In this document: positions 7,637-16,790 of the stretch, piece by piece
Layout: the number at the start of each line of letters is the position of its first letter
Position numbering within the stretch: position 1 is the first letter of the stretch
NCBI RefSeq assembly: GCF_008369195.1
Contig: NZ_VOBC01000001.1
Coordinates: 1,612,001-1,676,000, forward strand
Reading direction: 5' to 3'
DNA from: Sporosarcina sp. ANT_H38
Lineage (GTDB): Bacteria > Bacillota > Bacilli > Bacillales_A > Planococcaceae
Length of the DNA stretch: 64,000 nucleotides
Notes under the pieces: generated by a model
Databases searched by the model: none
The model's input: the letters and a program-made list of their open reading frames with translations, nothing else
What the model was told of the DNA's origin: nothing
Made by a program: the position numbers and the translations under genes

Positions 7637-8830
7637 TTATTCTTTCCAGTTTGCTTTTACAAATGCATGTATACGTCGAATTGCTTCTTCAAGTAATTCG
7701 ATTGATGTTGCATATGACAACCGAATGGTATTTGGAGATCCAAAACCAGATCCAGGGATGACAGCGACGTTTGCTGTCGTTAATAATGCAGCAGCGAAAT
7801 CATCGACATTCGCAAACCCTGTGTTTTTAGCTGCTTCTGATACATCTGGAAGCAGATAGAAAGCACCTTGCGGCTTGATTATTTTAAATCCAGGAATAGC
7901 AGATAATTGCGGATAGACTTGTTCCAAACGAGACTCAAAAGCTTTACGCATCGTTTCAACTGTATCTTGCGGCCCGTTATAGGCTTCGATTGTCGCATAC
8001 TGGGAAGTTGTCGTTGGATTTGATGTCGAGTGACTTGCAAGATCTGTCATCGCTTTAACAATGTCTGCATCACCAGCAACATAACCAATACGCCAGCCAG
8101 TCATTGAATGTGATTTGGATACGCCATTAATGAGCAGTGTCCGTTTTTTTGCATCATCAGAAAGCTGTGCAACGGAAACATGTTTTTCTCCACCATATAC
8201 AAGCTTTTCGTAAATTTCATCTGAAATAATCCAGATATCCTTTTCTTTACAAACGTCGGCAATTTTCTGTAGTTCTTCTTTTGAGTAAATCATGCCTGTC
8301 GGATTACCAGGCGAGTTGATGATAACCGCTTTTGTTTTAGTTGTAACCGCGTCACGAATTTGCTGTGCTGTCACTTTAAATTGTGCTGTCGCGGTCCCTT
8401 CGATATGTACTGGAACTCCGCCTGCTAACTTCACTTGTTCTGGATAGCTGACCCAGTAAGGTGATGGGATGATAACCTCATCGTCCGGGTTGAGCATAAC
8501 TTGGAACAAAGTATATAGTACATGCTTTGCACCAATTCCAATCATGATTTCTTTTCTGGAATAGTCTAATCCCTGATCTTTTTGTAGCTTTTGTATGATA
8601 GCATCTTTTAGCGCGGGCAGACCACCTGCAGGCGTATATTTCGTCATGCCTTCTTTCATCGATGTATACGCCGCCTCAATAATGTTAGCAGGTGTATTAT
8701 AATCAGGTTCTCCTGCACCAAGACCGATTACATCGATGCCGGCATCTTTCATTTCTTTCGCTTTTGCCGTTATGGCAAGCGTCGTTGAAGGCGAAAGAGT
8801 ATTCACTCTGGATGCTAATGATTTCGTCAA
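7637..8830 (-). CDS. aspB: Aspartate/class I aminotransferase
   Basis: This PLP enzyme interconverts aspartate and oxaloacetate with glutamate and 2-oxoglutarate. The 397-residue protein shows the N-terminal GAGEPDYNTP segment, SPGNPTG, DEIYE and the PLP-binding lysine K239 in SKSHSMTGWR. The start is TTG with AGGAG eight bases upstream. It sits between ypmB and asnS as in B. subtilis, where asparagine metabolism genes are likewise next to each other. Exact substrate preference among class I aminotransferases is inferred from synteny. Confidence 0.92.
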   Translation of the reverse strand: MTKSLASRVNTLSPSTTLAITAKAKEMKDAGIDVIGLGAGEPDYNTPANIIEAAYTSMKEGMTKYTPAGGLPALKDAIIQKLQKDQGLDYSRKEIMIGIGAKHVLYTLFQVMLNPDDEVIIPSPYWVSYPEQVKLAGGVPVHIEGTATAQFKVTAQQIRDAVTTKTKAVIINSPGNPTGMIYSKEELQKIADVCKEKDIWIISDEIYEKLVYGGEKHVSVAQLSDDAKKRTLLINGVSKSHSMTGWRIGYVAGDADIVKAMTDLASHSTSNPTTTSQYATIEAYNGPQDTVETMRKAFESRLEQVYPQLSAIPGFKIIKPQGAFYLLPDVSEAAKNTGFANVDDFAAALLTTANVAVIPGSGFGSPNTIRLSYATSIELLEEAIRRIHAFVKANWKE

Positions 8831-8843
8831 TTGTATCGCTCCT

Positions 8844-9323
8844 TTAGAGGTTCAAAATTCGTTTCCACCATTGACCGTTCTCGAAAAACACATAAACATA
8901 ATTCAGTTTTCCGTTATCACTTTTGAATGCAACTTCCCAAACAGGGCCTTCTTCTTCAATCCCGAGCTTAACATGAAGAACTTTTTTTACATCCAGTTCT
9001 TTTTTGACGTTTGCAACGGCCTTTTCTGCCGAAATCCCATCCGTCAACTTCACTTCTTTAAAACCGTCTTTCGATTTTTCATCGACAAAAACAGCTTTTT
9101 CATTGCCATCACCGTCCACACCGAATACCGTTACAGTCGGAACTGTACCATTGAAGACCTCAGCAGAACTTGCTGAAACGAGTTGTCCTGATTGAATTGC
9201 GGATTCGATTGCCGTCTTATTCGCCGACGAAAAAGGTTTATCGGCATTATATAAAACCGTGACGGTGATGACTGAAGTTAACATTAAAAGGAAGACGACG
9301 ATGAATTTAATCCAATTCAGCAT
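8844..9323 (-). CDS. ypmB: YpmB-like membrane-anchored protein (DUF5590/PepSY-like)
   Basis: A 159-residue protein with one N-terminal membrane helix (about residues 5-25) and an extracytoplasmic domain made of two PepSY-like beta-alpha repeats ending in GQWWKRILNL. The function is not known. Position between dinG and aspB and the length match B. subtilis YpmB. The ribosome-binding site before 9323 is weak. B. subtilis has a small ypmA next to it; only 68 bases separate ypmB and dinG here, so ypmA is absent. Confidence 0.8.
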   Translation of the reverse strand: MLNWIKFIVVFLLMLTSVITVTVLYNADKPFSSANKTAIESAIQSGQLVSASSAEVFNGTVPTVTVFGVDGDGNEKAVFVDEKSKDGFKEVKLTDGISAEKAVANVKKELDVKKVLHVKLGIEEEGPVWEVAFKSDNGKLNYVYVFFENGQWWKRILNL

Positions 9324-9391
9324 AAATCTTCACGTCCTGTACTTCTAAAAAATGTTTTTCGAATCATTATGACTCGCTTCCTTTAAGATAC

Positions 9392-12169
9392 CTATTCATT
9401 ATAGCAATTTTCGAGTTCATTAACCATATGTTCGAGTGAGACTTTTTTCACTGGTATATTTGGAAAAGCATCCAAGAAACGCTGGCCATATGATTTTGTT
9501 TCAATCCGCCTATCTAAGATAATGAAAAAACCTTTATCAGAAGATGAACGTATGAGTCTGCCGAAACCTTGTCGTAACCGCATAACCGCTTCTGGTAATG
9601 CGTGCTCGGTGAATGGATTTAGTCCAGAATCCAATAACTTGGCAGCTTTCGCTTTGTAAACCGGTTCTTCTGGGGATGAAAATGGCAACCTGACGACGAT
9701 AACTGCAGCCAATGCATCTCCAGGTACGTCAACACCTTCCCAAAAACTGTTCGTTCCAAATAGGACGGAATTAGTAAACTGCCTGAAAGACTTCAATAAT
9801 CTGATCCGACTTCCTGAACTGATTCCTTGCGCAAACAGTGCATAGTCTTCTAACTGTTGACTTTCTGTAATTAGGTCATAGGTTTTTCTGAGCATATCTT
9901 GTGAAGTAAACAAGACGAAGAGCCTTCCACCAGTCGCCATGACTGTCTGAACGACCGCGTCTGTAACGGCTTCGATATAATCCGATTGACTGACTTGCTG
10001 AATATCAGGCATATCGTTAACGATGAATACCTCCGCCCCTTCATAGAAATAAGCAGGCGCATCAAATGTTAGAAGTGGTACTGAATCAGCAATACCCAGC
10101 TGTCTTGCGATAAAACGCTCATTCTCCGGAATTGCAAGTGTTCCCGATGTCCATACAATGCCCGTTTGTTCATCCTTTAGCTTGTTAATGAATGTACGGA
10201 TCAGCTCAGATCCGTCTAGTGAACGTTTGATAACAGTTAGGCTTCCCGGAATACTACGCATATCTTTTTCCATCCAGACCGTGAAATCATCAGAATTATC
10301 ATCTACAAAGACTTCAACCCATTCTCCCGCTTTGATGGTCATTTCACGGACCCAAAAATCCCATTCCGAAAGAATTGCCTGTTCATTTCGAGTCATATTG
10401 TCAAAGTGGACCGCTAAACCACTTGTGAACGATTCAGCTTTACGAATATAGTCTGACATCGCTTCAGCAACTTTTGAAAAATCAACTCTTCCATAGTTCA
10501 GTTCAGCTAATGAATAAATGATTCTGTTTCCCTGTTGCTTCTTGCGCTTTTCAGGGTTAAAAGCAGTCAAGGTAGCTACTGCATAATCGAACAATGTCAA
10601 AAACTTCACGAATGCAGAATCCAACTGTTCTTTACTGCGAAATCGATCTGTTCCAAATTGAGTATTGAGCTTGTCAACTTGATGCAACAGTTGTCCTGTC
10701 GCATCAGACGCAATTTGCCCCATGACATACTTCCAATTCGTGTAGGAAAATACGGTTTCATTCATGAATGTTGCCGCTTGAACAAATTGATGAGCCTCAT
10801 CAATAACGAGCCCAGCGAGCGAACTGAAAATCTTTTGTTCTCTATTCATATCAGAAAGGAGCATTGAATGGTTTGTAATGATCAAATTCGAATGTCCGCA
10901 TCTCTCAAGCAACTTGTAATGATAATCGGCGACTTGTTCATCATGCGCCAGCACATTGGAACGTTTTCGAATACGATCAACAAACAACTGTCCTCCGCCG
11001 GATACATTCAATTCCTCTAGGTCACCTGACACGGTTTCCGTAAGCCAGACGAGGGTTTGCATGATGGCAAACGTTTCATCATAAGACTCATCAGCAATTC
11101 GTAGTAGTTCCTCGAATTTACCAAGTGAAATGTATTGTTCTCTGCCTTTCAATACGGTAGCCGTCACATCAGATCCAAGTATTATTCGTGCTTTACGAAG
11201 TTCTTCTTCCATGATTTTATCAGCGAGGTGATTGGTGTATGTGCTGATAACTACAGGTTTTCCTGTCGCAATTGAATGAATAGCTGCTGGCAAGAGATAG
11301 GCCATGGTTTTTCCGATTCCAGTCGGCACTTCTGCAATCATTTCAGTTTGTCCGGACAATGCATTCCACACTGTATCCATAAACCCGAACTGCGATTCCC
11401 TTCGTTCGAAATTAGGATAGGCTTTTTTCAATTGAACTGTTTTCTCCTGATCGTCAAAAGGATAAACCGGGTGATCAATGTGATTACCCATTACAAGCGA
11501 CATATTTCGATAGGGGATTCCACGGAAAAATGAAAAGTTCGAGCTACTTCTTTTCGTCCGTGCCAATTTTAGTGCTTCGTAGAAAAGTGTCGAAAGATCA
11601 GATTTCAACTTAAACGATCTACGGTGCAAAAGGTTCAGCGTATCCTCTGGTAATGTATGCAATTTGTCCATGCAAATAAGAAACAGCTTTGCAGTCGCCT
11701 CTGCATCATCATCCGCGCGATGGGCAGATCCAAGTTGTATGCCTAGTTCTTCAGTAATATCCTGCAATCTGTAGCTTGGAGCGGAAGGAATCAAAATTTT
11801 AGACAGTTCAACTGTGTCGATTTTCTTTCCAGTCCATTTAGCAATACCACATCTTGCGAACTCGCTCTGAAGGAATGACAAATCAAAATCAGTATTATGT
11901 GCAATGAAAACCGTCCCTTCCAAAAGAGTGGCGACTTCTGCTGCAATTTCATCAAAAAAAGGTGCATCTTTCACATCAGCATCGGAAATAGATGTTAATT
12001 GACGGATAAAAGTAGGTATTTTTTGTCCTGGGTTTACAAAACGGACATACTTTTCCCCAATCTCTCCATTTTTTATAAACACAATCGCGATTTGAATCAT
12101 CCGATCCCCTTTAGCTGGTGAATGACCGGTCGTTTCCAGATCGACGACCGCATATGTTTTATTTTGCAT
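9392..12169 (-). CDS. dinG: DinG-type 3'-5' exonuclease/helicase-like protein
   Basis: The 925-residue protein fuses an N-terminal DnaQ-like DEDDh exonuclease (D10-L-E12 in VVDLETTG; about 1-170) to a superfamily 2 helicase-like core with Walker A PTGIGKT and DEAH in VIDEAHQF. Helicase motif VI is visible as RLRQGFGRLIR near the end. Gram-positive DinG proteins of this architecture lack the four-cysteine iron-sulfur cluster of E. coli DinG, and I see none here. In the family studied in staphylococci the protein acts as an exonuclease rather than a helicase. An extended -10 promoter lies at 12206-12214. Confidence 0.93.
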   Translation of the reverse strand: MQNKTYAVVDLETTGHSPAKGDRMIQIAIVFIKNGEIGEKYVRFVNPGQKIPTFIRQLTSISDADVKDAPFFDEIAAEVATLLEGTVFIAHNTDFDLSFLQSEFARCGIAKWTGKKIDTVELSKILIPSAPSYRLQDITEELGIQLGSAHRADDDAEATAKLFLICMDKLHTLPEDTLNLLHRRSFKLKSDLSTLFYEALKLARTKRSSSNFSFFRGIPYRNMSLVMGNHIDHPVYPFDDQEKTVQLKKAYPNFERRESQFGFMDTVWNALSGQTEMIAEVPTGIGKTMAYLLPAAIHSIATGKPVVISTYTNHLADKIMEEELRKARIILGSDVTATVLKGREQYISLGKFEELLRIADESYDETFAIMQTLVWLTETVSGDLEELNVSGGGQLFVDRIRKRSNVLAHDEQVADYHYKLLERCGHSNLIITNHSMLLSDMNREQKIFSSLAGLVIDEAHQFVQAATFMNETVFSYTNWKYVMGQIASDATGQLLHQVDKLNTQFGTDRFRSKEQLDSAFVKFLTLFDYAVATLTAFNPEKRKKQQGNRIIYSLAELNYGRVDFSKVAEAMSDYIRKAESFTSGLAVHFDNMTRNEQAILSEWDFWVREMTIKAGEWVEVFVDDNSDDFTVWMEKDMRSIPGSLTVIKRSLDGSELIRTFINKLKDEQTGIVWTSGTLAIPENERFIARQLGIADSVPLLTFDAPAYFYEGAEVFIVNDMPDIQQVSQSDYIEAVTDAVVQTVMATGGRLFVLFTSQDMLRKTYDLITESQQLEDYALFAQGISSGSRIRLLKSFRQFTNSVLFGTNSFWEGVDVPGDALAAVIVVRLPFSSPEEPVYKAKAAKLLDSGLNPFTEHALPEAVMRLRQGFGRLIRSSSDKGFFIILDRRIETKSYGQRFLDAFPNIPVKKVSLEHMVNELENCYNE

Positions 12170-12205
12170 TCGATCATCAACTTCCTGTTTAACATTCTAC
12201 TGCAG

Positions 12206-12214
12206 ATTGTATCA
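12206..12214 (-). promoter_or_regulatory. Extended -10 promoter for dinG
   Basis: Minus-strand TGATACAAT (12214-12206) is a TGn-TACAAT extended -10 about 37 bp upstream of the dinG start and downstream of the panD terminator. No good -35 box is seen. Confidence 0.4.
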
Positions 12215-12263
12215 CATTCCAGCTTTCAAGTCGGTACAAAGCCCATACATATGGATATAAAAA

Positions 12264-12310
12264 CATAAAAAGCTCATTTGAAATCAAGTGTTCTGATTCC
12301 AAATAAGCCC
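12264..12310 (-). terminator. Terminator of panBCD
   Basis: An interrupted stem pairing GCTTATTTG..ATCA with TGAT..CAAATGAGC is followed by a T run on the minus strand, six bases after the panD stop codon. Confidence 0.7.
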
Positions 12311-12315
12311 ATAAA

Positions 12316-12696
12316 TTAGAGTGTCATACCCTGTTTTTCTCGAATAATTTCTTTTACTTCGTTTTTATCATCCATAATAAGAACAGTTGGTTCATGCATA
12401 CGTGCTTCTTCATCAGTCATATAGATGTATGACAGAATAATAACAATATCCCCGCGCTGTACCAGACGTGCGGCAGCACCGTTTACACAGATGACACCAC
12501 TTCCGCGCTCTCCTGCTATGATATACGTTTCAAAGCGTGCACCGTTGTTGTTGTTTACCACATGTACCTTCTCATTCGGGTACATACCAGCAGCATCTAA
12601 CAGATCACTATCGATCGTAATGCTTCCTACATAATTAAGGTCTGCTTCTGTTACAGTTGCTCGGTGTAATTTACTGTTCATCATCATTCTGAACAT
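12316..12696 (-). CDS. panD: Aspartate 1-decarboxylase
   Basis: PanD makes beta-alanine from aspartate for pantothenate. The 126-residue pro-enzyme self-cleaves at the G24-S25 bond in NYVGSITID to form its pyruvoyl group; [13 protein letters not shown] and NGAAARLV are also conserved. A longer frame opens at 12705, but AAAGG is right next to that codon, whereas the ATG at 12696 has proper spacing and matches the B. subtilis start MYRTMM. It overlaps the end of panC by 26 bases. Confidence 0.95.
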   Translation of the reverse strand: MFRMMMNSKLHRATVTEADLNYVGSITIDSDLLDAAGMYPNEKVHVVNNNNGARFETYIIAGERGSGVICVNGAAARLVQRGDIVIILSYIYMTDEEARMHEPTVLIMDDKNEVKEIIREKQGMTL

Positions 12697-13570
12697 GATA
12701 ACCATCCTTTATTGACATAATAGTGTTATCGATCAATCTCGTTTTACCGAATTTCACTGCACATGCAAGAATCACTTCATTGGACAATTTTTCATAGTGT
12801 GTAAGCTCAGGATATGAAAGTAGCGAAACATAATCCATTATGCCTGAACTGTTTTCTGTAATGTATGCAGCGATTTCACGTTCAATTTCATCCACAGAGA
12901 CACCTGCATTAAACAACAATACACCTTTTTTAAGTGCTTGCTGGATGACTGGTGCCTCTGCACGTTCCTTCTCGGTAAGATTGACATTTCTAGAACTTTT
13001 CGCAAGACCATCTTGCTCGCGAACAATGGGTACCCGAACAATTGACGTTCTTAAATTATAGTCACGAATAAATGTCTCAATAATCGCCAGTTGCTGTGCA
13101 TCTTTCATGCCAAAATATGAACGGTCCGGGTCAACGATATTAAATAGCTTTAAGACAACTTTCAAAACACCATCAAAATGACCTGGACGAGATGCTCCGC
13201 ATAGAACTTTTGACTGAGGCCCTGGCAAGATACGGACACCACCGTCTTGCGGGTACATTTCTTCAGGTGTCGGCATGAATAAAATGTCTACACCTGCCTC
13301 TTTAGCCAGACTTGCATCACGTTCTGCATCACGCGGATAGGCTTCAAAATCCTCTCCAGGGCCAAACTGAGCTGGATTAACAAAAATGCTCATGACAACC
13401 ATATCATTATGCTCTCTTGCCTGCTCTACAAGCGTTAAGTGGCCTTCATGTAAAAAACCCATTGTTGGCACGAAACCGACTGTACGGCCTTCGCGATTGT
13501 TACGATCAATCATGCCGTGCAGGGCCTCAATCGAATGAACGACTGTCATTTTCGCCATTTCAATTGTCAT
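12671..13570 (-). CDS. panC: Pantothenate synthetase
   Basis: PanC joins pantoate and beta-alanine with ATP. The 299-residue protein carries the nucleotidyltransferase signature [15 protein letters not shown], the FVNPAQFGP loop, FGMKDAQQ and the SSRN motif of the ATP site. GGAGG lies eight bases before the ATG at 13570. It overlaps panB by 11 bases and panD by 26, so panBCD is one tightly packed operon under the leader at 14442-14611. Confidence 0.95.
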   Translation of the reverse strand: MTIEMAKMTVVHSIEALHGMIDRNNREGRTVGFVPTMGFLHEGHLTLVEQAREHNDMVVMSIFVNPAQFGPGEDFEAYPRDAERDASLAKEAGVDILFMPTPEEMYPQDGGVRILPGPQSKVLCGASRPGHFDGVLKVVLKLFNIVDPDRSYFGMKDAQQLAIIETFIRDYNLRTSIVRVPIVREQDGLAKSSRNVNLTEKERAEAPVIQQALKKGVLLFNAGVSVDEIEREIAAYITENSSGIMDYVSLLSYPELTHYEKLSNEVILACAVKFGKTRLIDNTIMSIKDGYHVQNDDEQ

Positions 13571-14405
13571 CCTTATTGCCTCCGTATAACGCTGTTAATT
13601 CTTCTTCTTTCATCGTAAAACGATGACGTTCGGCCGGGAATGAACCATCTTTCACTGCAGCCACATACTTTATCAAACCCTCATGAATAACTGTTCCGAC
13701 ATCCGCAAACGTCTCAACAAATTTCGGGACGTGATGACTGCCATACTTCACAGTGTCATGGTATACAAGCACTTGACCGTCCGTTCCTGCTCCTGCACCA
13801 ATGCCAATAACTGGTATTGATACTGCTGCAGAAACCTGTTCGCCTAGCTGATAAGGAATACATTCCAAGACAACCATAAAGGCTCCTGCAGCTTCACAAG
13901 CACGTGCATCATCAATAAGTTGTTGAGCCGCTTGCGCCGTCTTCCCTTGTACTTTATATCCGCCGTCAACGGATGCAGACTGAGGTAATAGACCAAGATG
14001 TGCCACAATCGGAATTCCTGTTCCTGTTAGGAGACGAATCGTATCAACCACGTTCCCTGCTCCCTCAAGCTTTAATGCATTAGCACCTGTTTGTTGAAAA
14101 ATACGGATAGCATCAGTTAACGTTCTGTCTGCGCTGCCATGATATGAACCGAATGGCATGTCAACAACAACAAACGTCTCCTTTGCCCCTCTTCTAGTCG
14201 CGCTACCATGATGGATCATGTCATCCGTCGTGACCGCAATCGTCGAATCATAGCCAAGGACGACCATGCCTAGTGAGTCTCCCACGAGAATAATATCGAC
14301 TCCCGCATCTTCCGCAAGTTTTGCAGACGGATAATCATAAGCCGTCAACATGACAATCTTTTCGTTTGCCTTTTTCATTTTGATAAAATCAACTGTGCTT
14401 TTCAA
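13560..14405 (-). CDS. panB: 3-methyl-2-oxobutanoate hydroxymethyltransferase
   Basis: PanB transfers a hydroxymethyl group from methylene-tetrahydrofolate to ketoisovalerate, the first committed step of pantothenate synthesis. The barrel motifs [25 protein letters not shown] and VIGIGAG are present. A frame reaching 14528 is open, but it would run through the leader terminator. The TTG at 14405, eight bases after GAGGGG, gives 281 residues and starts the protein where B. subtilis PanB starts. Confidence 0.94.
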   Translation of the reverse strand: MKSTVDFIKMKKANEKIVMLTAYDYPSAKLAEDAGVDIILVGDSLGMVVLGYDSTIAVTTDDMIHHGSATRRGAKETFVVVDMPFGSYHGSADRTLTDAIRIFQQTGANALKLEGAGNVVDTIRLLTGTGIPIVAHLGLLPQSASVDGGYKVQGKTAQAAQQLIDDARACEAAGAFMVVLECIPYQLGEQVSAAVSIPVIGIGAGAGTDGQVLVYHDTVKYGSHHVPKFVETFADVGTVIHEGLIKYVAAVKDGSFPAERHRFTMKEEELTALYGGNKDDN

Positions 14406-14441
14406 ATTATTATTCCCCTCTCTTTGAGAAGAAACCGGATA

Positions 14442-14478
14442 TAAAAACCCTTCTGCGCCAAAAATGGACAGAAGGGTT
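14442..14478 (-). terminator. Intrinsic terminator inside the panB leader
   Basis: A perfect 10-bp stem (14478-14469 with 14455-14446) and a T run lie only 37 bases before the panB start. That leaves no room for a promoter between terminator and gene, so this must be an attenuator of panBCD transcription. Confidence 0.75.
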
Positions 14479-14512
14479 GTATCATCTTGTGATGGTTTCC
14501 TCCGTCCCTGTC
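14466..14512 (-). promoter_or_regulatory. panBCD leader: putative antiterminator hairpin
   Basis: On the minus strand GACAGGG (about 14512-14506) can pair with CCCTTCTGTC (about 14475-14466; five Watson-Crick and two G-U pairs), which uses the 5' arm of the leader terminator. The two folds are mutually exclusive. The loop contains GGAGGAAACC and a small ATCA/TGAT hairpin. A conserved pan RNA motif with bulged adenines is known upstream of panB in Firmicutes; this leader may be an example, but I could not check its consensus. The ligand, if any, is unknown. Confidence 0.5.
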
Positions 14513-14605
14513 TTTTACTAAAGATCAAGGCAGATCATATTGAATTTTAAATTCCCAAAAGTTTCCAAAAGGTGCAGCTCACACTAGATACCGCCCTTCG
14601 AAACT

Positions 14606-14634
14606 ACTATAACAAATTGGAAGTTATATGTATA
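14606..14634 (-). promoter_or_regulatory. Promoter of the panBCD leader
   Basis: Minus-strand TATACA (14634-14629), a 17-nt spacer and TATAGT (14611-14606) with a TGn extension lie just after the birA stop codon. The transcript would start near 14600 and carry a leader of about 195 nt. Confidence 0.5.
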
Positions 14635-14638
14635 GCGA

Positions 14639-15622
14639 TCAATTTGAAAGTTCGATGTCTGCAGAATAAATACCTCGGATTGTCCCGTCGTCAAGCTTAA
14701 GTTCCAGTACACCTTCTTCAGAAATACCGAGTGCTATTCCTACAATCGTTTCATTGAACATAACCGCCCGAATACGTTTGCCAGTTGTATTGGAAAAACC
14801 TTCCCATAGTATCTTGATGGGACCGAAGCCATGTTTCACATAGAGGTCAGTGTATATTTCGAGAAATTCAAGCGTTTTTGCGATCAATTGTGCGCGATCG
14901 ACTGGTTTACCCGTGAGCAATTTAAGTGATGTCGCTATGCCGTGCAGTTCATCAGGAAAATCCGCTTGATCCTGGTTAACATTTATGCCAATTCCTAAAA
15001 TGATTGCCTTTACTTGATCGGGGTCTGCTTGCAGCTCAGTTAAAATCCCGGTCACTTTTTTGCCTTTGACCAGAATATCATTCGGCCATTTAATATCCGG
15101 TTCAATTCCGGTTATTTCCTGAATTGCACGTGTTACGGCGACCGCTGCAACTAACGTCATCTGCGGCGCTTGTTGCGGTGTTAACGCCGGGCGGGCAATC
15201 ACACTCATCCAAATGCCCTTGCCTGCCGTGGAACTCCAAGCGCGTGCCATCCGTCCTCTTCCTGACGTCTGTTCTTCTGAGATAATGACAGTTCCATCCA
15301 AAGCGCCGTTCTGCTCTTCATCATGTGCGATGATCTGTGTCGACGTACAAGTCTCGAAATAGTGGATATTTCGCCCATACCTTTTTGTCGTTAACTGTTT
15401 TTGGATATTTGCTTCGTTAACCCGATCTGGTGATTCGATGAGATAATACCCTTTTTTCCGAATCGTCCCAATCACGTAGCCATCTTTTTCGATTTCTTTA
15501 ACGTATTTCCAAATGGCAGTCCTCGATAATCCGAATTGATCAGCAATTTCTTGTCCGGAGACGGGTTCACCTTCCGCCTCGAACAGTCTTTTCAACAATT
15601 CATTTTTCACGATTGAATTCAT
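14639..15622 (-). CDS. birA: Biotin operon repressor / biotin-protein ligase
   Basis: BirA attaches biotin to carboxylases and, when biotin is in excess, represses biotin genes. The 327-residue protein starts with a winged helix (about 1-60, QEIADQFGLSRTAIWKYVKEI), followed by the ligase domain with GRGRMARAW, the KWPNDI motif and a small C-terminal SH3-like domain. AAAGGAA precedes the ATG. It overlaps cca by 23 bases. The DNA-binding domain marks it as the regulatory (group II) type. Confidence 0.95.
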   Translation of the reverse strand: MNSIVKNELLKRLFEAEGEPVSGQEIADQFGLSRTAIWKYVKEIEKDGYVIGTIRKKGYYLIESPDRVNEANIQKQLTTKRYGRNIHYFETCTSTQIIAHDEEQNGALDGTVIISEEQTSGRGRMARAWSSTAGKGIWMSVIARPALTPQQAPQMTLVAAVAVTRAIQEITGIEPDIKWPNDILVKGKKVTGILTELQADPDQVKAIILGIGINVNQDQADFPDELHGIATSLKLLTGKPVDRAQLIAKTLEFLEIYTDLYVKHGFGPIKILWEGFSNTTGKRIRAVMFNETIVGIALGISEEGVLELKLDDGTIRGIYSADIELSN

Positions 15623-16790
15623 ATAGAAACCATTCCTTTATGTCATTTGAATTATTTTCACATGTCCTATACAGAACGGCTTTTTCGATTTCACTTATCC
15701 ATTCACCGATCCATCTGCCGCCTTTTTGACTTGTCCACTCCATCAGTTTTTTTCCGTCTACAGCAAGATCTGCTATGGACTGAATCGGTAATGACTGTTT
15801 CATCTGTCTAATTTCTGTACACGAAATTGTTTCGACATTATCGAGCATCGAACGAAACAGCTTTTCCGTTGTAAACAGAACAGCCAAATCATATTGGTAA
15901 TACTCATCAATCGTAAATTGACAAGCCAGCCGGTTCGTATATGCCTCTTTTACTGATGAGAGAAATAACTTTTCGACATTCGATAATTTGTACGCCCTGG
16001 CAACATCAGACGCCGAGAAGTTTCCTGCAATCATAAAACAAGCCCAACCTTCAAGTGCCGATTCGAATGGCACAGTCCGATTGAGTTTTTCATTGTCTTC
16101 TGGAAAAAGAGGAAGATGTAAATTTAATCCTGTATTTTGTATGCTGTGAAACGCTTTCATGGGATTGGCACTTGCAAACAATTTGTCCATTTCAGCTTTT
16201 AGGCGCTCTACAGATACGTAACGAATTTGCCCGGCATTATCACTTATTGCTTTAAATGTTTGTTCTTCGATATTGAAACCGAGGACAGCTGTAAAACGGA
16301 TAGCTCTGAACATACGAAGAGCGTCCTCATTGAATCGATCTGCTGCGTTTCCTACAGCTCTAATGATACGATCAGCCATGTCCACCTTACCACCGAACAA
16401 ATCGATTAATTCACCGTCTTTTGTCATAGCAAGCGCATTCATGGTGAAATCACGTCGGCGCAAATCTTCTTTTAACGATTTGACGAAACGCACTTCATCC
16501 GGTCGACGATGATCTGTATACGTGCCTTCTGTCCTGAAAGTAGTTACTTCAATCGGTTCACCGTTCATCAGCACAAGGACCGTACCATGGGCTGAACCTA
16601 AATCCACAGTTTGCGGAAATATTGCTTTTACTTCTTCAGGCTCTGCAGAAGTTGCAATATCAATATCAGTCGCCGTTTTGCCCAATAGGTAATCTCTTAC
16701 TGCACCTCCGACAAAAACAGCTTCAAATCCCGCATTTTCAAGGGTACGGATAACTTCGCGGCTCGGCGCAGTTCCGAATAATGAAATCAT
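15600..16790 (-). CDS. cca: CCA-adding tRNA nucleotidyltransferase
   Basis: This enzyme builds or repairs the 3' CCA end of tRNAs. The 396-residue class II protein has GGAVRDYLLG, the metal-binding D42-x-D44 in TDIDIAT, and RRDFTMNALAM followed by the nucleotide-selecting neck region (EDALRMFRAIRF). Length fits the Gram-positive enzyme. It overlaps bshA by one base (TAATG) and birA by 23, the same arrangement as papS-birA in B. subtilis. Confidence 0.95.
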   Translation of the reverse strand: MISLFGTAPSREVIRTLENAGFEAVFVGGAVRDYLLGKTATDIDIATSAEPEEVKAIFPQTVDLGSAHGTVLVLMNGEPIEVTTFRTEGTYTDHRRPDEVRFVKSLKEDLRRRDFTMNALAMTKDGELIDLFGGKVDMADRIIRAVGNAADRFNEDALRMFRAIRFTAVLGFNIEEQTFKAISDNAGQIRYVSVERLKAEMDKLFASANPMKAFHSIQNTGLNLHLPLFPEDNEKLNRTVPFESALEGWACFMIAGNFSASDVARAYKLSNVEKLFLSSVKEAYTNRLACQFTIDEYYQYDLAVLFTTEKLFRSMLDNVETISCTEIRQMKQSLPIQSIADLAVDGKKLMEWTSQKGGRWIGEWISEIEKAVLYRTCENNSNDIKEWFLYEFNREK

